Assembly: GCF_004210215.2 (NCBI RefSeq)
Contig: NZ_CP067394.1
Location: 3,844,001 to 3,908,000, forward strand
DNA length: 64,000 nt
Direction of reading: 5' to 3'
Source: Cryobacterium sp. SO1
Lineage (GTDB): Bacteria; Actinomycetota; Actinomycetes; Actinomycetales; Microbacteriaceae
The notes under the pieces were generated by a model. The model saw only the letters and a list, made by a program, of their open reading frames with translations. It ran no database searches and was not told the DNA's origin. Position 1 is the first letter of the stretch. The number at the start of each line of letters is the position of its first letter. The position numbers and the translations under genes are program-made. Positions 1 through 8,553 of the stretch are shown here, one piece after another.

Positions 1-1359
1 CCGTGGGGCGTCGAGCGCGTCGAAGAAGAACGGCAGGTCGAGGCAGTGCAGCGCCCCGCCGAGCGTGGGCGAGCGCCAGGCGAACGCCCACAGCCAGGTG
101 GGCGCGGCATCCGCTGCCCGGCCCACGGCGACACCGACCGAGGCGGCAACGCCCAGCGCGACGGATGCGGCGGCGGCCCGGTCGACCGCGACCGCGGCCC
201 GGGCCTCGGCGACCTGCAGCATCACGCCGCGGATGGCGCGGTCCGAGGCGAACTGGCCGAGGACATCGGCGGTGCCGCGCTGGTCGTGCGCCACGGCGTA
301 CGCGCGCGCAGCGGGACCGGCGACGCCCAACCGGACCAGCATCTCGGCGGCGTCTTCACCGGCGAGCTCGTCGGTGAGATCGTTCATGGCGAAGTTGAAC
401 TCGTGGTCGGTGCTGCCGAGCATCAACGGTTTGTCGGCGCCGATGCCCGCCAGAACGGCGTCGAGAGTGGCCAGCGGGATCAGGGAGCCGTCGACGACGG
501 GGCCGAACGGCAACCCGCCCATGAGGGTGTTCGCGATCTCGCCCAGCGGCCCGGCGGGGCTGCCGGCGGGCAGCGCCGTGGCCCGCGGCTGCTCGGCCAG
601 GATCTGCTCCTCGGTGAGCGCGCCGAGGCCGGCCCGGGTGGGCGCCACCCCGGCCAGCCCGGCGAGGCGGCGACCGGTCTGCTCGGCCTGGGCCGGCGTG
701 AGGTGGGTGGCCACCCCGGAGATCACGATGGCCCGCGCGAACAACGGATGCGCGCGCGGCATCGACAGCAGGGTGAGTACGGCCCCGCCACCGGCGGACT
801 GGCCGGCGATGGTGACCCGGGCCGGGTCACCGCCGAAGAAACGGATGTTGCGCTGCACCCACTCGAGCGCCAGCAGCCAGTCGAGCACGCCCCGGTTCAG
901 CGGCGCGTCCTCGATCCAGCCGAAGCCGTCAAAGCCGAGCCGGTAGGACACGTTCACCGTGACCACGCCGTGCCCGTTGAAGCCAGAGCCGTCGTACCAG
1001 GGGCTGGCCGCGGAGCCTGAGGTGTAGCCGCCGCCGTGGATGTAGACCAGCACGGGCAGGCCCTGCCCGGCTGGCACCTCCACGGGATCGGGCGTGAACA
1101 CGCTCACGTTCAGCGTCGAATCGCCGGGGAAGCTGGGTTCGGGCACGAGGGTGGTGTCGCCGCCGTCGATGCGCTGCGGGGTGGCGCCGGGACTGCCGGC
1201 ATCCAGCACGCCTTGCCACGGCGGATGAAGCACGGGAACGGCGAACCGCAGCTCACCCACCGGCGGGGCCGCGTAGGGAATGCCGAGGAAGGCCGCGGAG
1301 CCGGATCGCCGACGGCCGCGGACGACCCCGGCTGTGGTGCTGACGTCGACGGTGTCCAT
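1..1359 (-). CDS. Type B carboxylesterase/lipase, 3' end cut by window edge
   Basis: The minus-strand frame is open from an ATG at 1359 to the window edge, giving 453 residues without a stop. The N-terminus has the family opening (V-x-G, FLGIPYA, PVGELRF). The oxyanion motif YIHGGGY and the nucleophile elbow GQSAGGG (Ser nucleophile) follow, and near the left edge GALHCLDLPFFF supplies the likely catalytic His. Family members run about 500 residues, so roughly 50 C-terminal residues are missing. The product hydrolyses carboxylic esters; the substrate is unknown. No signal peptide is visible, so it is probably cytoplasmic. It is divergent from the DHFR-fold gene to the right. The family call is firm, the physiological role is not. 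Confidence 0.88.
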   Translation of the reverse strand, partial: MDTVDVSTTAGVVRGRRRSGSAAFLGIPYAAPPVGELRFAVPVLHPPWQGVLDAGSPGATPQRIDGGDTTLVPEPSFPGDSTLNVSVFTPDPVEVPAGQGLPVLVYIHGGGYTSGSAASPWYDGSGFNGHGVVTVNVSYRLGFDGFGWIEDAPLNRGVLDWLLALEWVQRNIRFFGGDPARVTIAGQSAGGGAVLTLLSMPRAHPLFARAIVISGVATHLTPAQAEQTGRRLAGLAGVAPTRAGLGALTEEQILAEQPRATALPAGSPAGPLGEIANTLMGGLPFGPVVDGSLIPLATLDAVLAGIGADKPLMLGSTDHEFNFAMNDLTDELAGEDAAEMLVRLGVAGPAARAYAVAHDQRGTADVLGQFASDRAIRGVMLQVAEARAAVAVDRAAAASVALGVAASVGVAVGRAADAAPTWLWAFAWRSPTLGGALHCLDLPFFFDALDAPR

Positions 1360-1529
1360 CGGTGGCCTTCCTGGAGAGTGCGGTACGCCGCGCTGGTGCG
1401 CTGGGCTATTTGGGCGCGGAGGCGACCAGAGTACCCGAGCCGGTCGCTTCCAGAAGCGAGCAGAATGGATGCGCCACGCCGCGGTGAGCACCTCACCGGG
1501 CTCGGCATCACCGCGGGAGGAGCACACGC

Positions 1530-2093
1530 ATGGGCATTCTGATCTGCACGGGCATCACCTCACTCGACGGCTACGTGGCCGACGAGTCGGGCAACTTTGA
1601 CTGGAGCGTGCCCAGCGAGGAGGTGCACACCTTCGTCAACGACCTGGAGCGGTCGGTGGGCACCTACCTCTACGGCCGGCGGCTGTACGAGGTGATGGTG
1701 GCGTGGGAGACCATGCACCTGCACGACGATAACCAGCCCGCGGTAATGCGCGACTACACCGCGATCTGGCAGGCCGCCGACAAGATCGTCTACTCCAGCA
1801 CCCTCACCGAGGCGCCCAGCCGGCGCACCCGCATCGTGCGCGCCTTCGACCCTGAGGCGGTGCGGGAGCTTAAGCGCACCGCATCCGGCAACCTGTCGGT
1901 GGGCGGCCCGAACCTGGCCGTGCAGGCTTTCACGGCCGGGCTTGTCGACGAGGTGCAGCTGTTCGTGTCGCCCGTGGTGGTGGGCGGTGGCACGAGGTTC
2001 CTGCCCGACCATCTGTCGCTGTCACTCGAGTTGAAGGACGAGTACGCCTTCCGCAACGGCGTGGTGTACCTCGGCTACCGGGTGCGCCGGTAG
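1530..2093 (+). CDS. Dihydrofolate reductase family protein (RibD C-terminal domain)
   Basis: This 187-residue single-domain protein begins with ICTGITSLDGYVAD, the typical opening of the YyaP/RibD_C branch of the DHFR fold. It also has LYGRRLYEVM and ends with the nucleotide-binding strand and helix region VGGPNLAVQAFTAGLVDEVQLFVSPVVVGGG. Proteins of this group are predicted NAD(P)H-dependent reductases of unknown substrate and should not be taken as true folate reductases. A GGAGG-type ribosome site precedes the ATG. A perfect GC-rich hairpin lies just after the stop, so the gene is probably monocistronic. Confidence 0.85.
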   Translation: MGILICTGITSLDGYVADESGNFDWSVPSEEVHTFVNDLERSVGTYLYGRRLYEVMVAWETMHLHDDNQPAVMRDYTAIWQAADKIVYSSTLTEAPSRRTRIVRAFDPEAVRELKRTASGNLSVGGPNLAVQAFTAGLVDEVQLFVSPVVVGGGTRFLPDHLSLSLELKDEYAFRNGVVYLGYRVRR

Positions 2094-2109
2094 CGCCGGG
2101 CGCTATCCT

Positions 2110-2129
2110 GGGGCTCCCGCCGGAGCCCC
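2110..2129 (+). terminator. GC-rich hairpin after the DHFR-family gene
   Basis: A perfect 8-bp stem (GGGGCTCC / GGAGCCCC) with a CGCC loop starts 17 bases after the stop codon. No T-run follows, so it would be an I-shaped terminator of the kind common in Actinobacteria, or a transcript stabiliser. Confidence 0.5.
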
Positions 2130-2156
2130 GGTGCCGCGCAGAGAATCGACCCGCAG

Positions 2157-2193
2157 AGCACCGACACACACAGCACCGACACACACAGCACCG
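2157..2193. repeat. 15-bp tandem repeat upstream of the PfkB kinase
   Basis: AGCACCGACACACAC occurs twice in tandem (2157-2171, 2172-2186) followed by a partial third copy. It lies in the leader of the sugar kinase and makes the open frame run upstream of the real start. It reads as a low-complexity Thr/His/Pro stretch, which argues against translation from an earlier start. Confidence 0.6.
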
Positions 2194-2235
2194 CCCCGCA
2201 CACCACCGCCCGCAGACCACCGACAGGACCAGCCG

Positions 2236-3168
2236 ATGACGCCTGACCGTTCGTTCCCCGCCACCACCCGCGCCCTCGTGATCGGGGAGGCCCTGATCGA
2301 CATCGTGCGCCATGCCGGCGCCGAGCCGGTCAGCCACGCCGGCGGCAGCCCGATGAACGTGGCCTATGGGCTCGGCCGGTTGGGCGTGCCCACCACCCTG
2401 GTCACCCAGATCGGAGCCGACCCGTACGGCGAGATCATCGCCAGGCACCTGCGCGCGGCAGACGTGGACCTGCTGCCGGGGTCGGTCACGCCCGGCGCCA
2501 CCTCGAGCGCCACCGCCATCCTGGATGCGACCGGAGCCGCCAGCTACAACTTCGACCTGCGCTGGGAGCTGCCTCCGGTGGTACTACCCGCCCCGTGCAC
2601 CCTGATCCACACCGGGTCGATCGCCGCGATCCTGCAGCCGGGCGGGCAGGCCGTGCTGAACGCGTTCACCAGCGCCCCGGCCGGCACCCTGCTCAGCTAC
2701 GATCCCAACGTGCGACCGGGCATCATGGGCCACCGTGACGACGTGGTGCGGGCCGTCGAAGACCTCTCCAGAGCCGCGCACGTGGTGAAGATGAGCGACG
2801 AGGATGCCGCCTGGCTCTACCCGGGACGGAGCCTCGACCAGGTCCTGCGGGAGTACGTTGCGGCCGGGGTGGCGCTGGTCGCCATCACCCGGGGCGGCGA
2901 CGGCGCCCTGTTAAGGGCCGGCGGGGTCACGACCGAGCTGACGGCGCAGCCGGTGACGGTGGTCGACACCATCGGGGCGGGCGACTCGTTCATGTCGGGC
3001 CTGCTCTACGCGATCCTCGCCAGCCAGGCCACCGAGGCCGTGCTGCACAACACCGTCGGCGCCGACGACCTGAACCGGGTGGGCCAGACCGCACTGGCGA
3101 GCGCCGCGCTCACGGTGTCCCGAGCGGGCGCAAACCCGCCCACAATGGCGGAGCTGTTCCCGGGCTGA
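2236..3168 (+). CDS. PfkB-family carbohydrate kinase (fructokinase-like)
   Basis: This 310-residue ribokinase-fold kinase uses ATP to phosphorylate a sugar, probably fructose or a related ketose. It shows the N-terminal LVIGEALIDIV, the GGSPMNVAYGLGRLG substrate lid and glycine motif, and the C-terminal PfkB signature DTIGAGDSFMSGLL with the catalytic Asp. The frame is open back to 2131, but the first 35 codons are the tandem-repeat stretch and unlike the family, so I start at ATG 2236. No sugar transporter is adjacent, so the substrate stays open. Confidence 0.85.
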   Translation: MTPDRSFPATTRALVIGEALIDIVRHAGAEPVSHAGGSPMNVAYGLGRLGVPTTLVTQIGADPYGEIIARHLRAADVDLLPGSVTPGATSSATAILDATGAASYNFDLRWELPPVVLPAPCTLIHTGSIAAILQPGGQAVLNAFTSAPAGTLLSYDPNVRPGIMGHRDDVVRAVEDLSRAAHVVKMSDEDAAWLYPGRSLDQVLREYVAAGVALVAITRGGDGALLRAGGVTTELTAQPVTVVDTIGAGDSFMSGLLYAILASQATEAVLHNTVGADDLNRVGQTALASAALTVSRAGANPPTMAELFPG

Positions 3169-3173
3169 CTCAG

Positions 3174-3199
3174 AAGGGGTTCGGCAAGTCAATCCCCTT
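3174..3199 (+). terminator. Possible hairpin terminator after the kinase
   Basis: AAGGGG (3174-3179) pairs with CCCCTT (3194-3199) a few bases after the kinase stop. The loop is 14 bases and no clear T-run follows, so this is a weak candidate. Confidence 0.3.
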
Positions 3200-3288
3200 G
3201 AACACGGCACCCTCTCTGGTTTTACTGTGCGTACGTTGTCCCCATTGAGTGGGTCTCTGGCAGCGGGTTATAGGAAGTCTGGTGCGAC

Positions 3289-4248
3289 ATGGTGGTCACA
3301 ACAACCGATACGGCCGTGCAGGTCTCGGTGGAACTCACTCCCGCGGACGGAGTGGTGATCGAGGGAAATTCGCTGGGGGTCACCATCCGGATCAGGGCAC
3401 TCCGACCCGCGTCGATCGAGCACGCCGAGCTGACGCTGATCCGCAAGGTGAACTACACCTACGGTCGGGGCAACATCTACGGCGGTGTCTTCCCCGCCCG
3501 GGAACGCAGCACCGAACTGATCTCCGCGGTCACCGTGCCGGCGCCGGGCGCGATTCCGGCCGGTGAGAGCCGGGTGCTGTCGGGCAGCCTGAGCATCCCC
3601 AGCGACGGCCCGGCATCGGTGCGCGGCGACCTGATCGACGTGGGCTGGTCGGTCCGCTGCGTCCTGCGGGCCGCCGGCGGCCAGATCATCAAGCGCGAAC
3701 GCCTGATCGACGTGCAGTCCTGGGGCCAGACCAGCGCCACCGATATCGGCCATCCCCCGGTGGGCGAACACCTCGGCCAGGTCGCGCTGGAGTTCATCGC
3801 GCTGTCCTCCCGGGTGCTGGAACCCGGTACCCCGCTCACCGGCATCCTGCGGGTGCGCCCTCGCGAGGAGGTCACGACCAGGGGCGTGCGCGTGCAACTG
3901 GTGCGCTGCGAGGAGGTCTGGGGCGGACCCGGCCAGGTCGCCGACCCGGATGCGAGCGAGTCGGAGGGCTACCGGCATTCGGAGGCCGTGACGGCCGCCG
4001 TGACGCTCGGACCGGCCGGCCTGCTCACACCCGGTAACGTCGTCGATCTGCCCTTCACCGTCGAGACGCCCGCCGGCCTGCCCGCCCCGTCGCTGTCCAT
4101 CGGCAACCTGCACGTGCGCTGGGAGATTCGGGCGATCGTCGACCTGCCCCTGCGCCTTGACCCCCGGCTGTCGCTCGACCTGCTCGCGGTCACGGCCAGC
4201 CGGCAGCCGAGCGAACCCGGGCGACGCGGGGACCTCGACACGCAGTGA
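3289..4248 (+). CDS. Arrestin-fold protein, Spo0M-like
   Basis: The 319-residue protein is almost entirely predicted beta strand. Its two halves look like a tandem immunoglobulin/arrestin sandwich. The first half (about 1-150) runs VQVSVELTPADGVVIEGNSLGVTIRI then strand-rich repeats; the second half (about 165-310) has FIALSSRVLEPGTPLTGILRV and an LPFTVETPAGLPAPSLSIGNLHVRWEI-type ending. This layout resembles Spo0M/arrestin-like proteins. It has no enzymatic motif, signal peptide or membrane segment, so a cytoplasmic scaffold or adaptor role is likely. The gene stands alone. Fold recognition is by eye only. Confidence 0.5.
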   Translation: MVVTTTDTAVQVSVELTPADGVVIEGNSLGVTIRIRALRPASIEHAELTLIRKVNYTYGRGNIYGGVFPARERSTELISAVTVPAPGAIPAGESRVLSGSLSIPSDGPASVRGDLIDVGWSVRCVLRAAGGQIIKRERLIDVQSWGQTSATDIGHPPVGEHLGQVALEFIALSSRVLEPGTPLTGILRVRPREEVTTRGVRVQLVRCEEVWGGPGQVADPDASESEGYRHSEAVTAAVTLGPAGLLTPGNVVDLPFTVETPAGLPAPSLSIGNLHVRWEIRAIVDLPLRLDPRLSLDLLAVTASRQPSEPGRRGDLDTQ

Positions 4249-4332
4249 GAAGCCGGATTGAGAAGGTGGAGTGCTGGATAGCATCCGGTTCTCCTGTTGG
4301 ACAGTGGCCGCCAGGCGTAGCAGCCTGAGGGT

Positions 4333-5304
4333 ATGGAATACACACACCTCGGCCGCTCCGGCCTGTCAGTCTCGCGCCTGTGCCTCGGCACCATGAACTT
4401 CGGGCCGGAGGCCGACGAGCCCACCTCGTTTTCCATCATGGACGCCGCCCGCGGGGCCGGCATCAACTTCTTCGACACCGCCAACGTCTACGGCTCCAAG
4501 CTGGGGCGCGGCGCCACCGAGAGCATCTTGGGCCGCTGGTTCGCGCAGGGCGGCGAGCGCCGCGAGGACACCGTGCTGGCCACCAAGGTCTACGGCACCA
4601 TGTCCGACCGCCCCAACGACGGCAAGCTGAGCGCGCTGAACATCCGTCGTTCGCTCGACGAGAGCCTGAAGCGCCTGCAGACCGACCACATCGACCTGTT
4701 CCAGTTTCACCACGTGGACCGGGACACCCCGTGGGACGAGATCTGGCAGGCCATGGAGACAGCGGTCACGCAGGGGAAGATCCTCTACGCCGGCAGCAGC
4801 AACTTCGCCGGCTGGCACATCGCCACGGCCCAGGCCGAGGCCCGCACGCGCGGCTTCACCGGGCTGGTGAGCGAGCAGTCGCTGTACAACCTGCTCAAGC
4901 GCGACATCGAACGTGAGGTCATTCCGGCGGCGCAGGCCAACGGGATGGGCATCCTGCCCTGGTCGCCGCTGGAGGGCGGCCTGCTCGGCGGTGTGCTGCG
5001 CAAGGAGCAGGACGGCAGCCGCCGGGTCTCCGGGGCGAACGCGGAGAAGCTCGAGAAGAACCGGGTGGCCATCGGCGCGTATGAGGACTTCGCCGCCGAA
5101 CTCGGGACCGAGCCGGGTGACCTGGGTCTGGCCTGGCTGATGCACCAGAAGGCGGTGACCGCGCCCATCATCGGCCCGCGCACCCTGGACCAGCTTGACG
5201 CCGGCCTCCGCGCCGTCGCCGTCACGCTCGACGACGCCGCGCTGAGGCGGCTCGACGAGATCTTCCCCGGCTACAAGACCGCGCCGGAAGACTACGCCTG
5301 GTGA
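4333..5304 (+). CDS. Aldo/keto reductase
   Basis: This 323-residue NADPH-dependent oxidoreductase has a (beta/alpha)8 barrel. It opens with the family start YTHLGRSGLSVSRLCLGTMNFG. The catalytic tetrad can be read as Asp48 and Tyr53 in FFDTANVYG, Lys85 in ATKVYG, and a His at 126/127 in FQFHHVDRDTP. It belongs to the group with YghZ/YajO and plant-type aldehyde reductases. Its stop overlaps the GTG start of the next gene by four bases, so it is translationally coupled to the SDR. The substrate is unknown; the context suggests a sugar-like or phenolic carbonyl compound. Confidence 0.88.
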   Translation: MEYTHLGRSGLSVSRLCLGTMNFGPEADEPTSFSIMDAARGAGINFFDTANVYGSKLGRGATESILGRWFAQGGERREDTVLATKVYGTMSDRPNDGKLSALNIRRSLDESLKRLQTDHIDLFQFHHVDRDTPWDEIWQAMETAVTQGKILYAGSSNFAGWHIATAQAEARTRGFTGLVSEQSLYNLLKRDIEREVIPAAQANGMGILPWSPLEGGLLGGVLRKEQDGSRRVSGANAEKLEKNRVAIGAYEDFAAELGTEPGDLGLAWLMHQKAVTAPIIGPRTLDQLDAGLRAVAVTLDDAALRRLDEIFPGYKTAPEDYAW

Positions 5305-6302
5305 GCCACGCACTGAACGTTCTCTTCATCGGCGGCAGCGGCGTCATCAGCGCCGCCGCCGCGGAGCTGGCCGTGGCCCGGGGGCACCGTCTCACCGTGC
5401 TCAACCGTGGCCAGTCCGACCTGCGGGCCGTGCCCGACGCCGCCGAACTGCTCACCGCGGACGTGCGGGATGCCGCCGCGGTGCGGGCCGCCCTCGGCGA
5501 GCGCCACTTCGACGTGGTCGTGGACTTCGTGGCGTTCACGCCCGAGCACGTGCGGGCCGATATCGCCCAGTTCGCCGGTCGTACCGGCCAGTACCTGTTC
5601 ATCAGCTCGGCCTCGGCGTACCAGAAGCCGCCGGCCGCGCTGCCGATCCGGGAGTCGACACCACTGCACAACCCGTTCTGGCAGTACTCCCGCGACAAGA
5701 TCGCCTGCGAAGACGTTCTGATGGAGGCCTACCGCGAGCAGGGCTTCCCGGTCACGATCATCCGCCCCTCGCACACCTACGACCGCACCCAGATCGCGCT
5801 GCTGAACGGCTGGACCGACATCCACCGGATGCGCACCGGCCAGCCGGTGGTGGTGCACGGCGACGGCACCTCGCTGTGGACGCTCACGCACAGCACTGAC
5901 TTGGCCAAGGCCCTGGTCGGCCTGTTCGGCCGCTCGCAGGCCGTGGGCGACAGCTTCACGATCACCTCGGACGAGTACCTGCCGTGGGATGCCATCTACG
6001 CGGAGTACGCCCGCGCCGCCGGCGCCCCCGCGCCCGAGATCGTGCACGTGGCCAGCGACACCCTGGCCGCCGAGAACCCGGCGTGGAGCGGCGGGCTGCT
6101 CGGCGACCGGTCGCACTCGGTGATCTTCGACAACACCAAGGTGAAAGCGCTCGTGCCCGACTTCGTCTGCACCACCCCCGTCGCGCTCGGCTTCCGTGAG
6201 GCGATCGCCTGGTACGACGCGCATCCGGAGCAGCAGGTCGTGGATGCGGCGTTGAACGCCACCCTGGACCGGCTCGTCAGCGCCCACTCCACCCTTTCCT
6301 GA
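5301..6302 (+). CDS. NAD(P)-dependent epimerase/reductase (extended SDR)
   Basis: A 333-residue Rossmann-fold protein. The nucleotide-binding segment is VLFIGGSGVIS, and NRG after beta-2 suggests NADP(H) preference. The active-site pair is in QYSRDK (Tyr-x-x-x-Lys). The C-terminal part resembles the UDP-glucose 4-epimerase-like/atypical SDR families. The start is GTG 5301, inside the stop of the aldo/keto reductase. A second aldo/keto reductase follows 18 bases downstream, so the three oxidoreductases and the monooxygenase after them are probably one operon modifying one small molecule. The exact reaction is not recognisable. Confidence 0.8.
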   Translation: MSHALNVLFIGGSGVISAAAAELAVARGHRLTVLNRGQSDLRAVPDAAELLTADVRDAAAVRAALGERHFDVVVDFVAFTPEHVRADIAQFAGRTGQYLFISSASAYQKPPAALPIRESTPLHNPFWQYSRDKIACEDVLMEAYREQGFPVTIIRPSHTYDRTQIALLNGWTDIHRMRTGQPVVVHGDGTSLWTLTHSTDLAKALVGLFGRSQAVGDSFTITSDEYLPWDAIYAEYARAAGAPAPEIVHVASDTLAAENPAWSGGLLGDRSHSVIFDNTKVKALVPDFVCTTPVALGFREAIAWYDAHPEQQVVDAALNATLDRLVSAHSTLS

Positions 6303-6320
6303 CCCCAGATTGGACACCCC

Positions 6321-7190
6321 ATGAAGACCCGACTCATCGGCGACCGCACCGTCAGCTCCATCGGCCTGGGCGGCATGCCCATGTCGATCGAGGGCCGGCC
6401 CGACGAAGCCCGCTCCATCGCCACCATCCACGCCGCCCTGGAGGTGGGGGTGACCCTGTTCGACACGGCGGATGCGTATCACCTGCACGCCGACGAGGTG
6501 GGGCACAACGAGTCCCTCATCGCGAAGGCCATCGCGTCCTGGGGCGGCGACACCGCGCAGGTGGTCGTGGCCACCAAGGGCGGACACCTGCGCCCCGGCG
6601 ACGGCAGCTGGTACGTCGACGGCCGCCCCGAGTACCTCAAACGGGCCGCGCTCGCGTCGCTGAAGCGGCTCGGCGGCGACGCGATCGACCTGTACCACCA
6701 CCACCGGCCCGACCCCCAGGTGCCCTACGCCGACTCCATCGGCGCTATCCGGGACCTGCTCGACGAGGGCGTCATCCGCCTGGCCGGCATCTCCAACGCC
6801 ACCCCCGAGCAGATCCGCGAGGCCTACGAGATTCTCGGCGGCCGGCTCGCCAGCGTGCAGAACCAGTACTCGCCGGCGTTCCGCAGCAGCCAGCCCGAGC
6901 TGGACCTGTGCACCGAACTCGGCGTTGCGTTCCTGTCCTGGAGCCCGCTGGGCGGCATCAAGTCCGCCGCCGAGCTGGGCACCAGGTCCGCCCCGTTCCA
7001 GCGGGTGGCGGATGCGCACGGCGTGAGCCCGCAGGTCGTCACGCTGGCTTGGCACCTGGCCGCGTCGCCGCGGGTGATCCCCATCCCGGGGGCGAGCCGG
7101 CCGGAGAGCATCCGTGATTCGGTGCGGGCGGCGGAGCTGACGTTGTCGGCGGAGGAACTCGCCGCGCTCTCCGAAACCGTGACCGTATGA
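6321..7190 (+). CDS. Aldo/keto reductase (second in operon)
   Basis: This 289-residue NADPH-dependent reductase is distinct from the one at 4333. It opens KTRLIGDRTVSSIGLGGMPMS. The tetrad residues are in LFDTADAYH (Asp, Tyr), VVATKGG (Lys) and DLYHHHRPDP (His). It ends with the usual PIPGASRPESIRDS cofactor-binding motif, which contacts the NADP 2'-phosphate. The ATG of the next gene overlaps its stop (ATGA), so the two are coupled. Two paralogous reductases flanking an SDR suggest stepwise reduction of a polyfunctional substrate; that is inference. Confidence 0.87.
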   Translation: MKTRLIGDRTVSSIGLGGMPMSIEGRPDEARSIATIHAALEVGVTLFDTADAYHLHADEVGHNESLIAKAIASWGGDTAQVVVATKGGHLRPGDGSWYVDGRPEYLKRAALASLKRLGGDAIDLYHHHRPDPQVPYADSIGAIRDLLDEGVIRLAGISNATPEQIREAYEILGGRLASVQNQYSPAFRSSQPELDLCTELGVAFLSWSPLGGIKSAAELGTRSAPFQRVADAHGVSPQVVTLAWHLAASPRVIPIPGASRPESIRDSVRAAELTLSAEELAALSETVTV

Positions 7191-7489
7191 CGGCCATCGT
7201 GCACCTCGACCTGCGCCTGGACCCGGCCAGGCTCGACATCGTCCCGGCTCTCCTCAATGAGGTGCTCGCCGCGACCCACGCGTGGCCGGGCAACGAGGGA
7301 CTCGAGGTCATCATCGACGACGCCGACCCCGCCCATGTGATCGTCGTCGAGCGGTGGGCCACCGCCGCCGACCACGACGCGTACGCCGCCTGGCGGAACA
7401 CTCCCGAGGGTGTCAGCCGGCTGGGCGAAGTGCTCGCTGCCCCGGGGGTGAAGTCCGTCTTCTCCGGGCGTATCCCGCTGGACTTCTAG
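7187..7489 (+). CDS. Antibiotic biosynthesis monooxygenase-domain protein
   Basis: A 100-residue ferredoxin-like alpha/beta barrel protein of the ABM/YgiN type. It opens with a short beta strand (IVHLDLRLDP) and has a central EVIIDDADPAHVIVVERWATAADHDAYAAW, the signature part of these cofactorless mono-oxygenases. Members act on quinols or polyketides, or degrade haem. The four-base overlap with the upstream reductase makes it the last gene of the operon. It converges on the LysR gene, leaving only 20 bases between stops. Confidence 0.75.
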   Translation: MTAIVHLDLRLDPARLDIVPALLNEVLAATHAWPGNEGLEVIIDDADPAHVIVVERWATAADHDAYAAWRNTPEGVSRLGEVLAAPGVKSVFSGRIPLDF

Positions 7490-7509
7490 GCCGTTCAGCT
7501 GCCGGGCGG

Positions 7510-8451
7510 TCAGGCCGCCGTGCCGATGGCGTCTGCCGGCAGGCCGGTCGCGAGCGCTTCGGAGGCCGCCTGTGCGGCGGCGACGTCCTCGAGCAGCTGC
7601 GCGAGGAACGCCGACGCGGCCGGGCTCGGCTCGTCGGCGACCGCCACGGCCACCGCCCACTCGGGCACGCTCGGCGGCAGCGGCACCGCCACCAGATCGT
7701 CGGGGCGTTTCTGCGCGAAGCTGGTGGGCACGATCGCCACGCCCAAGTTGTAGCCCACCAGGTCAAGCAGCGGATGCACGTCGTTGACCTCCATGGCCGC
7801 CCGGTACTCGAAGCCGGCCGCCGCGAATGCCCGCCGGGCGAGCATGTGAGCGCCCCAGCCGGCCTGGAAGCCGATCAGCTCCTCGGCGCGCAGGGTCTCC
7901 AGGTCGGCCTCGGCCAGGGCCGCGACCGGGTGGTCCGGGTGGCAGAGCACCACCATCTTCTGGCTGCTCAGCGGGTGCAGCCGCACCCCGGGCGGGGTGT
8001 CCCCGGTCACCACGACGAGGGCCACATCGGTGGTGCCGCTGGCCACACCCTCGATCAGGTCCACGGAGCCCAGTTGGCGCAGCCGCACCTCCACGCCCTG
8101 GTTGGCGGTGCGGAAGCGGGCCAGCTCGGCGGGCAGGTCCACGGAGCCCAGGCACGGCTCGGCGCCCACGGTGAGGCGTCCGCGCATGAGCCCGCGGACC
8201 GCGGCGACCGCGTTCTGGGCCGCCGCGGCGCTGGCCAGGGTGCGCAGCGCATCCGTCAGCAGGGCCTGGCCGGCGGCCGTGAGCTCGACCCGGCGGGTGC
8301 TGCGGATGAACAGGGAGGTGCCCAGCTCGATCTCGAGTGCCCGAATGGAGGCGGACAGACCCGACTGGGAGATGTGCAGCAGCTCGGCCGCCCGGGTGAA
8401 GTGCCGCTCGTCGGCGACGGTCACAAAATGCTCAAGCTGGCGCAGTTCCAT
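7510..8451 (-). CDS. LysR-family transcriptional regulator
   Basis: A 313-residue regulator. The N-terminal winged HTH (about 1-60) is canonical: MELRQLEHFVTVADERHFTRAAELLHISQSGLS, then IRALEIELG and LFIRSTRRVELTAAG. The effector domain (about 90-300) has the two-lobed periplasmic-binding fold. The gene converges with the oxidoreductase operon, so a link to it is possible but not shown by position. A 63-bp palindromic element lies immediately upstream of its start. Confidence 0.9.
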   Translation of the reverse strand: MELRQLEHFVTVADERHFTRAAELLHISQSGLSASIRALEIELGTSLFIRSTRRVELTAAGQALLTDALRTLASAAAAQNAVAAVRGLMRGRLTVGAEPCLGSVDLPAELARFRTANQGVEVRLRQLGSVDLIEGVASGTTDVALVVVTGDTPPGVRLHPLSSQKMVVLCHPDHPVAALAEADLETLRAEELIGFQAGWGAHMLARRAFAAAGFEYRAAMEVNDVHPLLDLVGYNLGVAIVPTSFAQKRPDDLVAVPLPPSVPEWAVAVAVADEPSPAASAFLAQLLEDVAAAQAASEALATGLPADAIGTAA

Positions 8452-8475
8452 TGTGCAAGCGTAGGCGCAACAGGT

Positions 8476-8538
8476 CCGCGAACCGTGAGAAAAGCACCCG
8501 AAAACGCCTCGGGAAGGTGCTTAACTCACGGCTCGCGG
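8476..8538. repeat. Palindromic repeat element, copy 1
   Basis: A 63-bp inverted repeat. The outer arms are CCGCGAACCGTGAG (8476-8489) and CTCACGGCTCGCGG (8525-8538), with one mismatch. Inner complementary AAGCACC / GGTGCTT segments extend the stem. It matches copies at 10172, 16732, 17284 and 48589 in length and sequence. It lies between the SDR 3' end and the LysR start, both on the minus strand. Confidence 0.85.
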
Positions 8539-8553
8539 AGGCTGGCGACACGC

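Noticed and set aside
2131..2235. N-terminal extension of the PfkB kinase
   Set aside because: The 35 codons are the CACACA-type tandem repeat and are unlike any family start; ATG 2236 fits better.
5292..7055. 587-residue minus-strand frame across the oxidoreductase operon
   Set aside because: Antisense to three coupled genes with clear catalytic residues.
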